Source of the DNA: Heterotrichella gracilis
Taxonomy: Eukaryota; Sar; Xanthophyceae; Tribonematales; Xanthonemataceae
DNA: 64,000 bases
Reading direction: 5' to 3'
Assembly (NCBI GenBank): GCA_032358255.1
Contig: JAULBX010009547.1
Location: 45,411 to 109,410 of the forward strand
Shown here one piece after another: positions 11,501-24,100 of the stretch. Below the pieces are notes generated by a model, which was not told the DNA's origin, made no database searches, and worked only from the letters and a program-made list of their open reading frames with translations. Position numbers and translations under genes: made by a program. Numbering within the stretch: the first letter of the stretch is position 1; each line of letters starts with the position of its first letter.

Positions 11501-12864
11501 CTGGCTGGTGGATACATTTGGGCGGGAGGCGCTGTGCAGCGGGAGCGGGGTGCTTGATGTGGCGGGCGGGAGGGGGGACTGCAGCTTTGAGCTACACTCG
11601 CTGCGCGGGATACCCTGCACAGTGGTCGACCCTAGGTAAGGGTATGTGGGATTGCCCAACATGTTGGTGGACCTAGGTCAGGGTATTGGGAGGATCCTGG
11701 ATCGTGATGGACCCCATGTAGTAATAATGCGGGATATCGTGGCCTGTTTGTGAACCCTAGGTGAGGGTTTTTGGGGGGAAAGGGCCTGGCTTTTGATGAG
11801 GGTATTGGAGGACATCTGCATGACTGCATCCTCCCCATCCACCCACCCTAAACCTCAAAACCCTACCTCCAGGCCCCCCAAGTTGACCAAGCACCAGTCC
11901 AGGCGCCTGCTGCAGCTGGCAGGCGAGGGGCGACAGGTGGCGCCCTGCGGGAGCATACAGGAGAGGTTTGACATGGCGCTGTGGACCAGCAGCAAGTACG
12001 CAGAGCAGATACAGGTGGGGAGCGAGGTGCATGCATGCGGCACCACATGCACATGTTGCACCACAGTGGGCCCATCAGCCTGCACACGCCACACACTTTT
12101 GGGGGCCATGTGGGTCGGCTACCCATGCAATGCCAAAAACCCCCCTGCACCGCACGCGCCCACCCCACCTACACCCACACCCATCTCGCAGCGCCCCTCA
12201 AATTGAATGGGGATTGGACTTTTTAACCCCGACAAAGGCTACACTGGCTTCTCTCCACTTGCGCTCACCCTCACCGCCCTGCAGGGATGTTCCGTGGTGA
12301 TTGGCATGCACCCCGACCAGGCCACTGACGCCATCGTGCAGTTTGCGGTGCAGTGCGGCAAGCCCTTTGCACTGGTGCCATGCTGCGTGTTTGCGCGCCT
12401 GTTCCCAGAAAGGTGCGCGGATCACATGGAATTAAGAGGGGATGGGAGGGGAGGTTGTTGGTCGGGAGGGTCGGAGTGCCTGCAGCTTTCTGCACGCGCA
12501 ATGCATTGGGAGGCTGGGCACATGTGCATGTGCAAGGCTGTAGCAGAGCTGATGCCGCGGTGCGGAGTCCCCCACCCAATTACTCAGTTTCTGGTGTTCC
12601 ATCAATTGATGGATTCTTGCAGCCCCCTGTGCATGCTGCTGACACTCCACCCTTCCCGCCCTCCCCAGGTGCCTCGAGTCCCCTCCTGGGAGTGCCGCCC
12701 CCCCTCGCCCCGTGGCCACCCATGCAGAGCTGGTGCAGTACCTGGTGCAGTACAGCCAGGGGAGCACCACTCACCTCAAGTTCGAGGGGATGAACCAGGT
12801 GGTATACAGCGTGGGCGCGCCCAAGGGGGGCGGGGGGAGCCATGGGGATATCTCTCGAGAGTAA
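8580..12864 (+). CDS. OB-fold + CCCH zinc finger + SAM-methyltransferase-like protein
   Basis: Exons: 8580-8702, 8979-9053, 9302-9354, 9768-9907, 10325-11022, 11376-11635, 11873-12014, 12285-12412, 12669-12864, all in phase (604 aa from the ATG used here). Residues ~15-125 resemble an OB-fold nucleic-acid-binding domain (LVTVIGRLVHKRKLSKNLVF, then LRDKLKLGDMIVVLGMV). Next come a Pro-rich stretch and a QEYDQEYDQKHDQEFDHD repeat. A C-x8-C-x5-C-x3-H finger lies near residue 340 (CKFWINTGTCFKGDECPYAH). A Rossmann-type methyltransferase begins near 420 (SGVLDVAGGRGDCSFEL, then TVVDPRPPKL), followed by a conserved-looking block GMHPDQATDAIVQFAVQCGK. The architecture suggests an RNA-directed methyltransferase, but substrate and family are not recognised. 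The start is uncertain: the frame stays open upstream to 8466 and an earlier exon may exist. Confidence 0.75.
9653..10135. repeat. Echoes of both edges of exon 9768-9907
   Basis: Positions 9653-9706 copy the acceptor side of exon 9768-9907 (ttctgcaccgctc... into the TTGGGGGAT reading) with the splice acceptor eroded. Positions ~10055-10135 copy its 3' end (CAGCAGC...GCGCTGCGCCTCAC). GGGTTTAGGG tracts sit between the real exon end and the second copy (9930-9975). Further CCCTAAA tracts lie at 9370-9395. Confidence 0.75.
11636..11785. repeat. Repeated exon/donor junction in a methyltransferase-gene intron
   Basis: The junction GTCGACCCTAGGTAAGGGTA around 11625-11645 recurs in altered form at about 11668-11690 (GTGGACCTAGGTCAGGGTAT) and 11753-11772 (GAACCCTAGGTGAGGGTTT), giving three donor-like sites in one intron. 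Confidence 0.6.
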
Positions 12865-13998
12865 AAAGGGGCGCGTCGCAATACAAAATTTGATTGCCAA
12901 CTATCACTGGGCCCAGGCTTGTTGCGAATTGTTTCCATTTTTGCCAAAATGAATGACATGCATGCGAGGTTTCCAGGAGTTTTTAGGGGTTTCCAAGGTT
13001 TTCAGCCGGATTGCTTCACATATGGGGTCGGTGGTCTCGCGTGAGCCAGTGGTCCTTTGACTCCACCTTTGCGCGACGCCGTCCCCTTGCTCTCAATCCT
13101 TGGTATGATGGGTTTTCAAACTGGGACGCTGGCGATGTTGTCAGGAGCATTCACTGAATATTTGCACCACTATGCACTGCACCAACTTTCAAAACCTAGA
13201 GGCAGGGATTTGCAGGAGTTGGGCAAATTGCATGCCATATGCCCAGATACCTGGACAGGTGGCGCACTCTAGAGCTGGGATTGGCAGGGCTGTGCAGCCG
13301 GCAAATGGGGGCATCTGCAAGTCACTGCCACTTTCAGGCGTTACGATACCATAAAGAACAGCCTGGCATAATTGTTAGTAGATCTACCGTCTAGACGAGC
13401 CCACGTCCATTGGAAAATCACTGCCTACTCCAGCAAATGTCTGGCAACAAGGTTGCCCAGAGTGGGGGTGCTTGCGGATGGGAAGTAATGTTTCCATTAC
13501 GGTATGCAATATCAACGTGCCCTCCAACACTGCCTATAGCTGGAGCTATATAAATAAGGTCACAGTAGCCAATGTACGCAGTTTTGTGCACCATATGTAT
13601 CATATTCAAAAGCAAAATGACGCATTTGCTGGCACCAACTTGAATACATAAACAATGCCTATCGACTCAGAGCAAGCCTGCCTGCTGCCAAAGTGGGAAA
13701 GAATCAAGCGAGTGCTTTTGTTGCATCGCGCGTAAAATTGGGGCCCCCGAACGCACCATTGGCACAACAATGCAGCGTGTCCACCAGTGTGATCAATTGG
13801 TCATGTGTCACATGCACAGCTCCCCATACATATTGCTCCCATGCTGTGCTGGTCACATATTTGGTTCTCCTCCCATTGCTGCTGGCACCATACGCCTGCT
13901 GCCATTGCGCCTGCCACACATGGCTAGCGCTGCGGCGAGAGCCCAGCTGCGTTACCGCCACCATGGCAAAAGCTCGCGCAGGGCTGGGCGCCCGGGTG
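12865..13998. other. Convergent spacer between the methyltransferase gene and prolyl hydroxylase
   Basis: No gene seen. It separates the 3' ends of a plus-strand and a minus-strand gene. It must hold both 3' UTRs and poly(A) sites, which I cannot place with confidence. Confidence 0.5.
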
Positions 13999-16900
13999 TC
14001 ACCGCTGCTCCCATGGATGCGGCCCGGGCACCAAGTCACACCTGTGGCCAACGCACAGGGTTTAGGGTTTGGAGGGCGTGGATATTAGGGTTTGCCTTGC
14101 CTGGCAATCCCTAGCCAGGCGTGTAACCATTGCCTGTCTTCACCATATAGTTCCAGGTCACGCAAGCGCCTAGCTAGAGAACAAACCCCGACCTCGCCTA
14201 CTTAACAACAGCAAGAATGCCCCGCTTGTGCGGGAAATGCCCACCATGTACACAGGATTCCTTCTAATAAAATAATTTTTTTCCTGTTTTAGATAAAGCT
14301 GTTGCATGATAGCAGGCACCCCCCTGGCGAGGCGGTTGTGCCCACCATGTACACAGGATTACATACAATTTTCTAAAACGTATTTCCTCCTTTTAAAAGG
14401 TTGCCTTACCTGTTGCACGACAGCAGGCAGGCCCCCGGTGAGGCGGTTGTGCCCACCATGTACACTGGGTTGTTCTGGCACTCGCCCGACTCCGCCCAGT
14501 GGGGGCACCCCTCGTTGCTGTCTGAGCAGCCCACAGGGGCCGGTGGGGGCGGTGGCACAAAGATGATGTGCTGGATGGTCACGCCGGGACCGTCCATGGC
14601 GTAGGGGCCCACATGCACCCTGCGATCGGGAGTTGGAGGAGGGTTGGGACATGGTATGCTGCGATCGCAGCCATTAAGCAGCCAGGATTTCCCATATGAA
14701 TGAAATCTCCATCACCGCCACCACCCACACAGCATGGCATATGACGGGCGTATGCAAGGGACGTGAGGCATGCAGCCTGTGATTCGCACCGAATCTAACG
14801 CCCTGGGCTGCTGCATGTGCCTGTACTCACAGCAAGTGCACTAAACCAATATGGCAAGTGGTAAGCACACCTACTGGTAACCCATGAACCCCCGGTAAGT
14901 GATGTGCATGTTACATTACCCCACCCCTCACCATTTTGTTGCCGACCACTTTTCCCCCTTGATGACTGGGCACCCCCCATGCAGCGCCCCTTGGTCCAGC
15001 CTCCCATCAGTTTTCAGACTCCAAAAAGCGATTGCATCCCCCTTGCGTGGCCGCACCGCCAGGCCCTGCATGGCGCAGGCGCTGTACCCCGCCTCTGGCG
15101 TCTGGCCAGCTGGCACGGGCGTGTTGGGGAACACCTGCGATGCAGCACATGGCATTGTTTGGATACAGGTACTCCGCCAAGGGCGCCTGGCCGGGTTTGC
15201 AGTGCTCACGAGGTGCAAGATGTGCCACTCTAAAGCAGCGGCAGTGTTTGCTCTTTCATTGCCGCCAGAGGAATGCCATCGGATGGTGGCATGGAAACCT
15301 TGCCAGAAACATGGATTTGCCCATCTGAGCCCTCAGCTCCTCACCCCCCCTTTTCCATATCCAACAGGTGCCAGGCTACAGAGCATCGGGGACATGGGCT
15401 TCAAACACTATGTAGAGCTCTAAACTGGAAAATGCCATGGAGTTACGGTAGGCACGGCGGGCTTACACACCCACAACATCCCTCCCCCGCCCTCCTTCTC
15501 TTTACTGATCCCATAGCTGCGTGGGTTCTCTTCACTATTATTTCATTTTATTACATAATTTTAATTTATTCTCATTATCCTCACCGTTTCGGCCCCCTCC
15601 TCCACGTCCGACAGGTACATGAGTATAGTCAGCAGGCGGTTGCCGCCATTATTACTTTAATATTGTTATTATTATCGTCATCCTCACCGTTTCACCCCCC
15701 TCCTCCACGTCCGACAGGTACATGAGTATAGTCAGCAGGCGGTTGCCGCCGTTCTCGTTGGCCTCCTTGTGGAAAAAGTAGTCAAAGTGGGCGTCGTACT
15801 TCTGGCCGTGCTCGTAGTGCAGCACCTGCGGTGGGCACCATCAATTGTGAGAGTGAGGAAACCCTAAACCCTAGCCAATAGCCGTGGCTCGTGTCCAACT
15901 TATTGTGCTCATGTTCACAATGAGCACAATTGAGTTGCTGATTGAGTTGCTTATCCGATGTGACCTAAACTGCTTTGGAGTGCACCTCCAGTTAAGCGCG
16001 TGCAATTGCGAAGCCCAAATAGGGTTTACACGTCCATTGCAGCATGAGCCCAACGACATACTGGCTGTGCAGGAAGTGAGGTTCACCTGCATGCCTTCAC
16101 CATTGATTGCCGGTACCATCGTCCATTCTGCTATCCGGTCCTCCACATCTGCAGCCAAACCACCACCAAAAAAATTAGCCTTGCTTAATAGGTAACAAAA
16201 TTACTTAAGAAGGCCCGGTAGCAGTTTGAATTAACCTTAAGCAACTCCTGACCTTGCATGGCATGAAACGTGCATGGCGTGTCAGGTTCGTATCATGGCC
16301 AGTGACGTGCACGTCAGAAAGACAGGGTTCAAGGAAAGCGTGCCATGCGGTTCAGGTGGTGAGCTGCCGCAGCAAAACAGCAGCTTGCAGCATGGGATAT
16401 ATACCTGCCACGATGGGCGTCTCTGAGGTGGAGAAGTACGCTCCACTGCTTGTGCGGATTTCGCTCGCCACGCCGCCCCCCGTCTGGTCATCCACCACCT
16501 CGCTGCGCTCCATGCGGGGCTTGGCTAGGGCAATCATGTGGTCGCACTCCTCTGCGGCATGCACACATGGTGGTGAACAACTGATGTAAGATGTAAGATG
16601 ACCTACACACCCACACCCAAATCCCCGTCCCCACCCCATCCACTCCATCTCAACCATCCTTGCACCACATATGGTCCCCTTGCTATTGCCATAAGGGTTT
16701 CTGTTTAGGGTCAAGCCAGTTACTCGGAAGCCCCATGCAGCCGAAGTGTAGGCTTGTGCACACCGTGCCTTACCAGGGGTCATGAAGTTGTGGTACAGGA
16801 AGACCCTTGGGCTCCAGGATAGCACGTCCATCTGGCCGTGGTGGGCTTTGGAGGCAGCGGCAGGGTCATACCCGGGCCTGCGGCCCCCCTTTTTTATCGA

Positions 16901-17220
16901 GTGTGACTCCCCAAGCCAACCTGTTGCAAGCCATGGGGTGAGCAAACCAGCATAGAATAGACAAAATACTTGTTCAAGTGTGTGCTGGGCAGTGGGAAAG
17001 TTGTATCCAAAGCAGCCTGTTGCGAGTGGCAAGGCAAGGCAAGGCATGGGTCAGCGCTGTCCCCACCCAAAGGCCCCTCACCTATCAAATCAGGATCTGC
17101 AGCTCCAAGGGCTGCAAAGGCTTCAGCCAATACTACACACACCACTAGCAAGGCCGCTGCCAAAGTGGGCTGCCTGTCCCCATGCAGGTGGCGATGGTGC
17201 CCTGGCCCAGAACCCTTCAT
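13999..17220 (-). CDS. Prolyl 4-hydroxylase with C-terminal ShKT domain
   Basis: 2-oxoglutarate/Fe(II) dioxygenase that hydroxylates peptidyl proline in the ER/Golgi, typically on cell-wall glycoproteins in plants and algae. Exons from the 5' end: 17220-17082, 16920-16774, 16551-16405, 16148-16087, 15825-15688, 15134-14932, 14619-14410, 14041-13999; 362 aa. A signal anchor spans residues ~18-38 ([17 protein letters not shown]). The P4H core starts with [13 protein letters not shown] and EECDHMI. Iron ligands are H178 and D180 (YDAHFDYF) and H263 (ALHGGCPVI); the 2OG-binding Lys is K273 (GEKWSATKW). A six-cysteine ShKT module follows a PPPPP linker ([20 protein letters not shown]). Its sixth Cys comes from the tiny last exon ([14 protein letters not shown], stop). 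If the penultimate intron (donor AG|GTAAGG) is not spliced, an immediate in-frame TAA truncates the protein at SCNR. Several introns contain exon echoes. Confidence 0.93.
14215..14362. repeat. Two echoes of the P4H ShKT exon end
   Basis: Positions ~14287-14362 and the more decayed ~14215-14262 copy the 3' end of the ShKT exon and its donor (real copy ~14400-14472). The shared block is GTGCCCACCATGTACAC. The copies lie in the intron before the final exon and are separated by AT-rich stretches. Confidence 0.85.
15571..15647. repeat. Echo of P4H exon 15688-15825 end
   Basis: Positions 15571-15647 match 15677-15750 almost base for base, covering the donor and the last ~60 exon bases. The two are separated by an AT-rich 30-bp spacer. 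The copy keeps a usable donor (ACCGTTTC context differs only by the Thr/Gly codons). Confidence 0.9.
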
Positions 17221-18192
17221 GATGGGTTCACCAGGGTCACAAGCTTGATAATTGTGCCATAACAACAACCAAGTGATTGAAGCTAAGCTTGACACTACAA
17301 GCTCTGCCCACCAACAGCTGTCTTGGTGGTGGCAATTCAATGCAATGGGGTGGCACAATTGTGGGTTGCGCTGGGACGCTGTGGAAGGCAGTCGAAGTTT
17401 CGATAGGCTTCCTGGCCGTGTAGCTGAGGAACGTTCTCCGAAGGTTCGGTGCCACGTTGAGGGATGACAGCTAAATGCACTGACGTTGAGAAGCTTTTCC
17501 AGCTGTGCAGCTTCCTGCTTCCAAGGCTGAATCGAAGGTTGTAAGGGGGTTAGTAGAGCCAGCAAATGTTGGGGGTGAATAAATTTCACGACCGCGATCG
17601 ACCGACCGCTGATCACGCTGGTACAGTTGGCAACGACCATCACGAGATGTCTGGTACCGGTAATATAGGACGTTGTGACAAGGCGGTTTGCCCACGTAAT
17701 GCCACGTAATGCACAATATAAAAGGGGGCCCTGCGCTGCCTGCATGGACATTTGGAGGGGCCACCGGTCTACGGGTGGAAATGGGCCGCGAGTGGAAACC
17801 CTAAACCACATTATGGCAAACCCTAATCCGAACGGATATTTGAAAAAATGTTTGAAAAGGCAGGTTTTTAAACGGGTCTAAGCAACGACAGCTGAGTATT
17901 CCTTCCCACCGCACTTCTAAACGCTTGCAGGTCAAACCACCAGCAGTGTGCCTTCCTTGCTACAAAGGCATAGCCCCTCGCTTGGCCCTTGTGTATAGCA
18001 CGGCACAGTACAGAATCGTGCCAAACTGGCTCGGCTCAAGTTTGAACCTCCAGCGTGTGTCTACACCCCTGCGCGAACTCGTCGCTTGCCCTCTTTACAT
18101 CGTCAGTACACTGCCAGCAAACCCTAAGAAACGGCGGACCCGTTGTGCGTGCTTGGCCTCAGTTGCAACTAGTGTGACCGAAAGTCAGCGCA
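17221..18192. promoter_or_regulatory. Divergent promoter interval P4H / FYR-U-box gene
   Basis: About 970 bp between two start codons on opposite strands, so both promoters should lie here. A TATAAAAG element occurs on the plus strand at 17717-17724, about 470 bp upstream of the FYR-U-box ATG. If it is functional, the leader is long or contains an intron. A CCCTAAA-like tract occurs near 17800-17825. No gene is supported. Confidence 0.4.
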
Positions 18193-21100
18193 ATGGCTAC
18201 GGTCGCTGCCCCCCAGCAGGGGCAACCAAGCGACCAGGCAGTGGTTGAGGAAGGAGGGGAGTCTGGGACAATCATGCAGATGTTTGTCGATGGGAACCAG
18301 GATATCAAGACTACCAGGTGCGGCTCTTCAACACATACCCAGAGGGTCCATGCACAAGTTGACACATTGGGTTCAAGGCTGGCTCCTTGCAACAACTGTG
18401 GCAAAGCAAACAGTGTGTGTTTTCCTGAGCTCCTGGTACGTGTTCCAACTGCAGGACTGACAACCTGTTCAAGTCACTGGAAACAAGGCAGCTGACAGAT
18501 GAGGAGCAGGAGATTATCAACCAGCGGGTGAGGGGCTACCTTGTTTGCACTGGAACCTTGTGTTGCAATGGAACTATCTTGGTGGCAGGGGCTTTTTCTT
18601 AACCTCTGGTCCCAAGGCTTGCACAAGCCAAGTGGCAACAGCGAGGTTTGGCATTTCAGCCTTGGGCTCGACACCTCCTCAATCCTTGTCACACCACGCT
18701 GGGTGCTGGTGTGGTTCTGAAGGTTTGGTCTGTTGTCCAGGTGGCGCTGCAGCGCAAGATGCTGGAGCAGTATGAGAAGAGGGAGAAGCAACGCCAGGTG
18801 AGGCACAAAAGCAGCCAGTGCGTGCTGGTGGGTGGGGTGGGGTTAGGATGGGGAAGCACTTGGCACTAGCCATGCTTTGCCCTTGCTGGTTTGTCAAGTA
18901 GCCTGTTCTCCAGCACACACTGCTGGGGGCTTTGGCAGGAGGCTCTCTTGCGTTATATTGGTGGAAAGATAGATGTCCACAGCAGTACAGTAAGGCCTGT
19001 CGTGTGCTGCTGCAGATCACCGAGCTCATGGACATCTGCCCTGACATCAACGAGCAAGAGGCAGCAAAGGCACTGGAGTTCTGCAACGGGAAGTGAGTAC
19101 AGCCACCCAACCTCTCCTTTTGGCACAGCCTCCTGTGTGATTGTGAGCAAGCATGCATATGTTAACCAGCCTCAACGCACTGAGGCGCCCATAGTACAAA
19201 GCAAGATGGGACACATGCCCAGAGTCAAATAACCCAGACCCTAAACCCTACCTAACAAACCCTACACCCTGCTCGCAGGGAGGACGAGGCAGCAGGCGCG
19301 CTGGTGTCTGACCCGTCCTTCAAGCGGAGGGTGCGCCTGGCGTGCTCCGCTGACAACCCCTCCACCTATGAGTACAAGCCTGTGTCCCGGGAGCGCACGC
19401 AGGTGGACTATGGGCGCAGGCCCAAGGTGGTGGACGCAGCGTCCCTCAGCGGCCAGGTATGGCACCACCACCACTGCCAATGTTTGACCCTTGGCACCAC
19501 CACCACTGCCAATGTTTGTCCCATGGCACCATCATCACTGCTAATGTTTGACCCATGACACCACCACAACTGCCAATGCTTGACCCATGGTCGATAGTCG
19601 ACGCTTCCCACATGATGTTGCGGGAATGTACTTTACAACATCAAGAAAATGAAGGGGCTCCTAATTTTCTATCGTAAGGGGTTAAAGGACATCCACGTGA
19701 TGGTGCCCGCAGGTGTTTGTGGGTTCTTTCCGTGGCAAGGGCTTTGCTGGCGGCAAGGGCGCGCCCCGACCCACCCTGGTGCAGCGCAAGGCAAACAAGG
19801 AGAACAAGCAGCCACAGGAGGCGCAGGGTGCGTGAAACCCTAAACCCCGAACCCTTAACCCCTACTCTACGCACATGGGCTGCGTCGAAGGGAATTGAGA
19901 CCCTGGCGCTTGTAAAATCATCCTTGCATCAGTTATAAAGCATGCGACGGCTCTTCCCACGCATCGGGGGCGTGCATGTGCCATGTGCGGCAATGGGTGG
20001 CAAGGATTGGATAGTAGGAACTGCCCCCAAGCACCACCCTCTCAGTCTGCTGCGCCGCGCATGCCACAAATTGCATGTTGTGTTCTCAATCTACGCCCCC
20101 ACCGCCACCCCCCCACACATGCGTGGTCAGTACCGTGATGATGATCACCTTCACCATGCATGGCAAATCTCTCAAATGCCACTCCCGTGACCCTCCACAC
20201 ATTGCGATGCAGCCAACGATCAGGAGGAGGCTGGGGATGCTGCCGATCCCGACCCAGCTCCTGATGCCTCCCCTGATGCTTCCCCTGATGTCGAGGAGGA
20301 GGTGGAGGTGGTGGTGGCCATGCCTGAAGAGGAGGTCCAGCAACCAGCGGCTGCGGTTGACGATGCTGACGTCGACGACGCTCCTGCTTCCGTCCCAAAA
20401 CGGTGCGCACGCTGTTTGGTACTGGGTCCATACCATGTGCTGACGTCCTGTTGAGAATCTATGCATTAGGGTGGTCTTTGAGATTAGGGTTTGGGGTTAA
20501 GTATTCACGATGGGGATGTGCACGTCAACGACCACCTGATTCTGTGGCCCCATCTAGTACATGTACATCTAGTACAATGCCACATGTTGAGTGCCGCAAC
20601 ACAATGCTTGGTGCACCGCACGCATGGCGCTGTGCGATTGGCTCTACAGGCCACACAGCGCTGCACACCGCATCCCACCAACCCTTGCCATGCAAGCCAG
20701 CATGCTTCTAACAGCCATGGGTGTGCGATGTCTTTGGCCTGATCCAGGTTCAAGCTTGTGCGTCAGAACAGCGACGGCAGCCTGGTGGAGCCAAGCAGCG
20801 AGGAGGTCAAGGCGCTGAGGGAGGTGATGCCAGGTGAGGGAAGAGGGGAGGGGAACACAACTGGTACAAAGTTTATTTGCTCAATGTGGAATACAAGGAG
20901 TAATGTCAAGTTCTGATCCCTCGCGCTTCTGAGCTGGGGAGGTGTTGCTTTGAGCTGGCTGGGATGCTCGCATGAGCCTCAATGTGGGCTGGAATGCAGC
21001 GAAAAATCAGCCGCACTTTCTGGTACACTGCGTATTTTGACTGGATCATCACCATTCGGTTTCACTCAATTTTCAATTTGGTGTGGTTTTCCTCCAGGTG

Positions 21101-24100
21101 GCAGCGACGGCTCCCCCCCTGTGCGCAAGGCCATGGAGACCGTCCAGGAGGGCGACAGGGAGGAGGAGGAGGAGGGTTCGCCTGTGGCTGGTGATGCTGA
21201 CGTGGCACCAGAGGCGCCCAAGGTGGCCGCTGTGGGTCCCCGGGATGACAAGCTGCAGCGGTCCACCCTGGAGGCAGCTGCCAAGGTCCTGGCCAAAGTG
21301 GTGCGTGTGCACACCATTGGAATGCATGAAAGGGGCTTGGGTGCTCGGCGGTTGGCGTGTCATTGGGGTGGGTAGATTGAGAAAAGGGGAGTGAATGGCA
21401 GTGTTTTGGCACAAGGTGGGTCCAGGGATGACAAACGGTTCTGGCCAAAGTGGTGTGTGGGCACGATGCTAAAATCCAAACAAGGCTTTCAAACCAAGGG
21501 CACTGTAGTGTAGGTCCCAAGAAATATATTCGTGAAGTTTGTAAAGTATGAAACCTTTGTTCCTAACAGGGTGTGGCAGCGGGGGTCAAGTTCCTGAGCA
21601 GCCGCGAGCGCTCCCTGGCTGACGCCACCATTGCAGTGCTGGCAGAGAGCGATGGGGCCAAGGCAGAGGCCATCAGGGCAGAAATGGCCAAGGGGGGTGC
21701 AGCCAAAAAGGTGGCAGCGGAGGTGGCCGCGCCTCGTGAGGGCAGGCCTGTAAGGTGGGTGAAGGGTGCGCCTGGACTGCAATCATACTTATGCGTGCGC
21801 AGTGACTATTATGAGGTAGTCAGGTAGGGGCATGCATGCCAGCAACAGTGCCAGGTTAGCAATCAATCTTGCACATCCAGCGCCATGCAATTTTTTTTAA
21901 GGACTGGGTGATATGATCTGCTTATCTTGCGCGGTGTGAGGTCCTGCTGGGAGAGGGCATTCATTCCATAAAGTTCATACCTTTCAGCACATAATAGGTT
22001 TGAAATTAATCAATGCCTGGCTCCCGCCTGCAGGTCCACCCGAGGCCAGCGCCGCTCCTACGAGCCCGACTCCCCCAGTTCGGGTGGTGACGCATCCCCC
22101 CTGCCCACGCGCGTCAGCGCACGCATCAGCTCCAGAACGCCGCGCTCCACAGCGCATGTGCCGGACCCCGAATCAGGTAGCGAGGGGGATTTCCAGAACG
22201 ACGAGGAGCCTGCTCCATGGGAGGATAGTGTTGAGGAGGAGGGGGTGGAGGATGCCAGCCCTGCGGTGGTGGTTCCGGCTGGGGATGCGGGTGGGGATTC
22301 TGAGGCCACTGTGGGGGCGGAGAGTGACGACGACTTTGCTGCGCCTGCGGCGCCCAAGGTAGGCATAGTAGGAGGAGCACATGGGGGGGTGGACTGCAAG
22401 TAGTTGGGAAGTGTGCGATGCGTTCTATGCGCATAGCAAGATGAGCAGATTCCCTTGCACAGCATGTGCCACCCAGCTCTATCTTGGCAAGCACTGTACC
22501 ATGTCCAAATACAACATTTCAAGACAAGATATCGAGAGTTTCTGTAGTACCCAATGCATCCCCACTTTCCTTTGTGTTAAAATGAATATCTTTACATCAT
22601 AATTTGGTTAAAATTACTTTAACCCTAGCCGAAATCAACTTTGCTTATTCAAACTTCATTCAGGAAGATAATCAGCGTTCTTTCAAATTGTTGCTCATGT
22701 ACATTTCGATGCTTTTGCGCTGCAGGGCCGTAAGCGCAGCGCCTCTGCCAAGCAGCGCAAGGTGGGGTGGGCAGCGCGGGAGGCGGACGGGGAGGAGCAG
22801 CCAGCACCCGCAGCGGCCAAGGGCAGGGCCAGGGGCCGGAATCCCAAGGCAGCAGCACCCGCCAAGGCGGCAGCAACCATGGTAAATGAAGAGGGTCAGG
22901 CGCAAGGGGAGGAGACTGCGGCTCCCATGGAGGGTGTAGAGGGGGGTGAGGCGGAGGCCAGTGCGCCCAAGCCGGAGGTTAGCGTGGCTAAGCCGGAGGC
23001 GCCTGAGGTGGGTGGTGCGGCATGCGGGGTGCGGTGCTATGCCATTGCATGTCACCCATGGCTACTGTAGATGAGGATATTGGTTAGTTGGTTAAATACT
23101 TGCATGGCGATATATATGACATCATTTCATTTACAAATATGTAAAATTTGTACAGTGTTGTCTGAATATGCCCCCCCTATCACCCCATACTTGTCTCATT
23201 TTTCATTGTATAGCACTGTCTGACCATGCCCCTCGTTGCCCCCAGCCCCGCCCCGCGCCTGCTGTGGGCACCAGCGGCGCCATCTCGCAGCGCGGCACTA
23301 CGCACCGCGGCCGCGTGAAGCAGAAGTCGCACAAGAACGCAGCGCTGGTGGAGGTGGGCACGCTCAGGTGGGTGGGTGGATGGATGGGTGGGTGGGTGGG
23401 CGGCTTGCCCAGTCATGTGGGGGATGGTTCAGGGTTTGCAGGGTGATCCAAATGCACTGGGTGTGATGCAGCAAAAGGAGGCGGCTGTGCATAACCTGAT
23501 TGATGGGCTTTGCTTTGCCACAATGCCCACACTTGCCCCTGCTGCTGTCCGCATGGCCCCTCCTACGCATCCTCAAAATGCCACCCCTCCCTGCCACTGT
23601 CCTCATCCACCCCACTGCATACCCACCCCACCAACTCCCCAACCCCCACCCGCAGGGCCGCCGACGGCTGGTTCAACGCCGGCTACATCTTCCCCCCTGG
23701 CTTCAAGTCCCAGGTGCACTTCCGCTCCTCGGTGGCCCTGGACCAGCTGACGGTGCACGAGTGCAGCGTGGTCGGGCAGGGGGGCAAGTACTGGCCTGCC
23801 CCCACATTCCAGGTGGTTGCTTTTGACAGGCTGGACGAGCCGCTCATCGCCAAGAGCTGCACGGGGTGCTGGACGGGGGTACGTGCATTGCTGTGCAAAG
23901 TCAGGTTACTGCAATCTAGGGTTTTAGGGTTTAGGGTTAAGGGCCTGCGCCCACCTTCCAGGTGGTTGCCTTTGACAAGCTGGATGAGCCGATAATCGCC
24001 AAGAGCTGCACGGGGTGCTGGACGGGGGTACGTGGTTGGGCAAAGGCAGGTAGGTGCTATCGAGTGTGGATGTAGTGGGAAATTATGCAATGCGGGGATT

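Noticed and set aside
16894-17811. 305-codon minus-strand frame extending upstream of the P4H start
   Set aside because: Only the part from the internal ATG (17220) resembles the family; the upstream portion is intergenic-like and the frame then runs through the first intron.
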